From the IMG/VR virus record IMGVR_UViG_3300043449_000237, positions 1-24,056 of that record: a stretch of DNA of 24,056 nt; one strand, 5' to 3'. Position 1 is the stretch's first letter. Each line of letters starts with the position of its first letter. Below the pieces are notes generated by a model. The model was not told the origin of the DNA, ran no database searches, and was given only the letters and a program-made list of their open reading frames with translations. This DNA comes from a virus. This document shows positions 23,864 through 24,056 of the stretch, piece by piece. The position numbers and the translations under genes are program-made.

Positions 23864-24016
23864 ATGCCACTGAAGAAATCCGCATCCGATAAGGCTTTCA
23901 CCGAAAACCTCAAGCGCGAGATCGGCGCAGGCAAGCCGCAGAAGCAAGCACTCGCCATTGCGTACTCCGTCCAGCGTGAGGCTGCGAAGAAAGCTGCGGC
24001 TCGCAAGCGCAAATAG
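23864..24016 (+). CDS. Small basic conserved phage protein (50 aa)
   Basis: The 50-residue product contains ASDKAFTENLKREIGAGKP, then QKQALAIAYSVQREA, and a Lys/Arg/Ala tail. I recognise the core K-P-Q-K-Q-A-x-A-I-A-Y as a small, widespread phage and bacterial family of unknown function; it recalls DUF6496-type sequences, though I am not sure of the family number. It starts two bases after the preceding stop (TAACTATG) and ends in TAG. It is short enough to be missed by length cut-offs. Confidence 0.72.
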   Translation: MPLKKSASDKAFTENLKREIGAGKPQKQALAIAYSVQREAAKKAAARKRK

Positions 24017-24019
24017 CCT

Positions 24020-24056
24020 ATGGCCAACATAACACGGAAGTGGCGACGCTTCCTTG
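24020..24056 (+). CDS. Start of a further gene (3' truncated)
   Basis: An ATG three bases after the previous stop opens a frame reading MANITRKWRRFL to the window end. The start context (TAGCCTATG) matches the other genes here. A basic start with K-W-x-R-F-L recalls phage calcineurin-like metallophosphoesterases, but twelve codons are too few to say. Confidence 0.45.
   Translation, partial: MANITRKWRRFL

Overview
The window is part of the genome of a tailed double-stranded DNA phage of podovirus type. The gene order is large terminase, portal, scaffold, SU10-like major capsid protein, adaptor-like protein, tail fibres, lysis genes, beta-propeller tail (nozzle) protein, collar fibre, and a row of long Ala/Gln/Gly-rich proteins that look like internal (ejected) virion proteins. 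All recognisable genes lie on the + strand, nearly end to end. I see no integrase, repressor, tRNA, CRISPR, insertion sequence or host gene, so this is the late structural half of a genome rather than an obvious prophage island. The small protein families and fibre modules resemble those I know from aquatic environmental phages. The host cannot be named from this sequence. The near absence of Shine-Dalgarno sites suggests a host that tolerates SD-independent initiation, but that is inference.

Layout. 1-540 is the C-terminal end of the large terminase (cut by the window edge). 543-2648 is the portal, followed by a small unknown protein (2645-2896). 2959-3957 is the scaffold and 3992-5047 the major capsid protein. 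5048-5146 is the only sizeable intergenic stretch and ends in an intrinsic terminator just before the next gene. 5147-6895 holds a small unknown protein, an adaptor-like protein with a probable carbohydrate-binding-like insertion, and a 65-residue unknown. 6898-13929 holds three successive fibre genes of 289, 1302 and 748 residues. 13934-15253 holds a small basic conserved protein, two single-helix membrane proteins, an M15 endolysin and a four-cysteine zinc-ribbon-like protein. 15253-17932 holds the nozzle-like protein and a tail-collar fibre. 17932-23861 holds five proteins likely to form the internal core or ejection apparatus. 23864-24056 holds a 50-residue basic protein and the start of a further gene.

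How they work together: the terminase packages DNA through the portal into a capsid built from the major capsid protein on the scaffold. The adaptor and nozzle extend the portal into a short tail. The fibres and collar fibre bind the host. The internal proteins leave the particle with the DNA. The lysis cassette, embedded between fibre and nozzle genes, releases progeny. The terminator after the capsid gene probably keeps downstream transcription below capsid level.

I found no clear new defence or mobile system. The signals most worth a second look are: an SD-less start signature (a stop codon close to a start with T just before the ATG) with one conspicuous SD exception; a structured RNA region after the capsid gene; a fibre array with a duplicated N-terminal module, a duplicated internal domain and six exact-length nine-residue repeats; sharp base-composition mosaicism inside the lectin-like fibre gene; and several small conserved proteins of unknown role.
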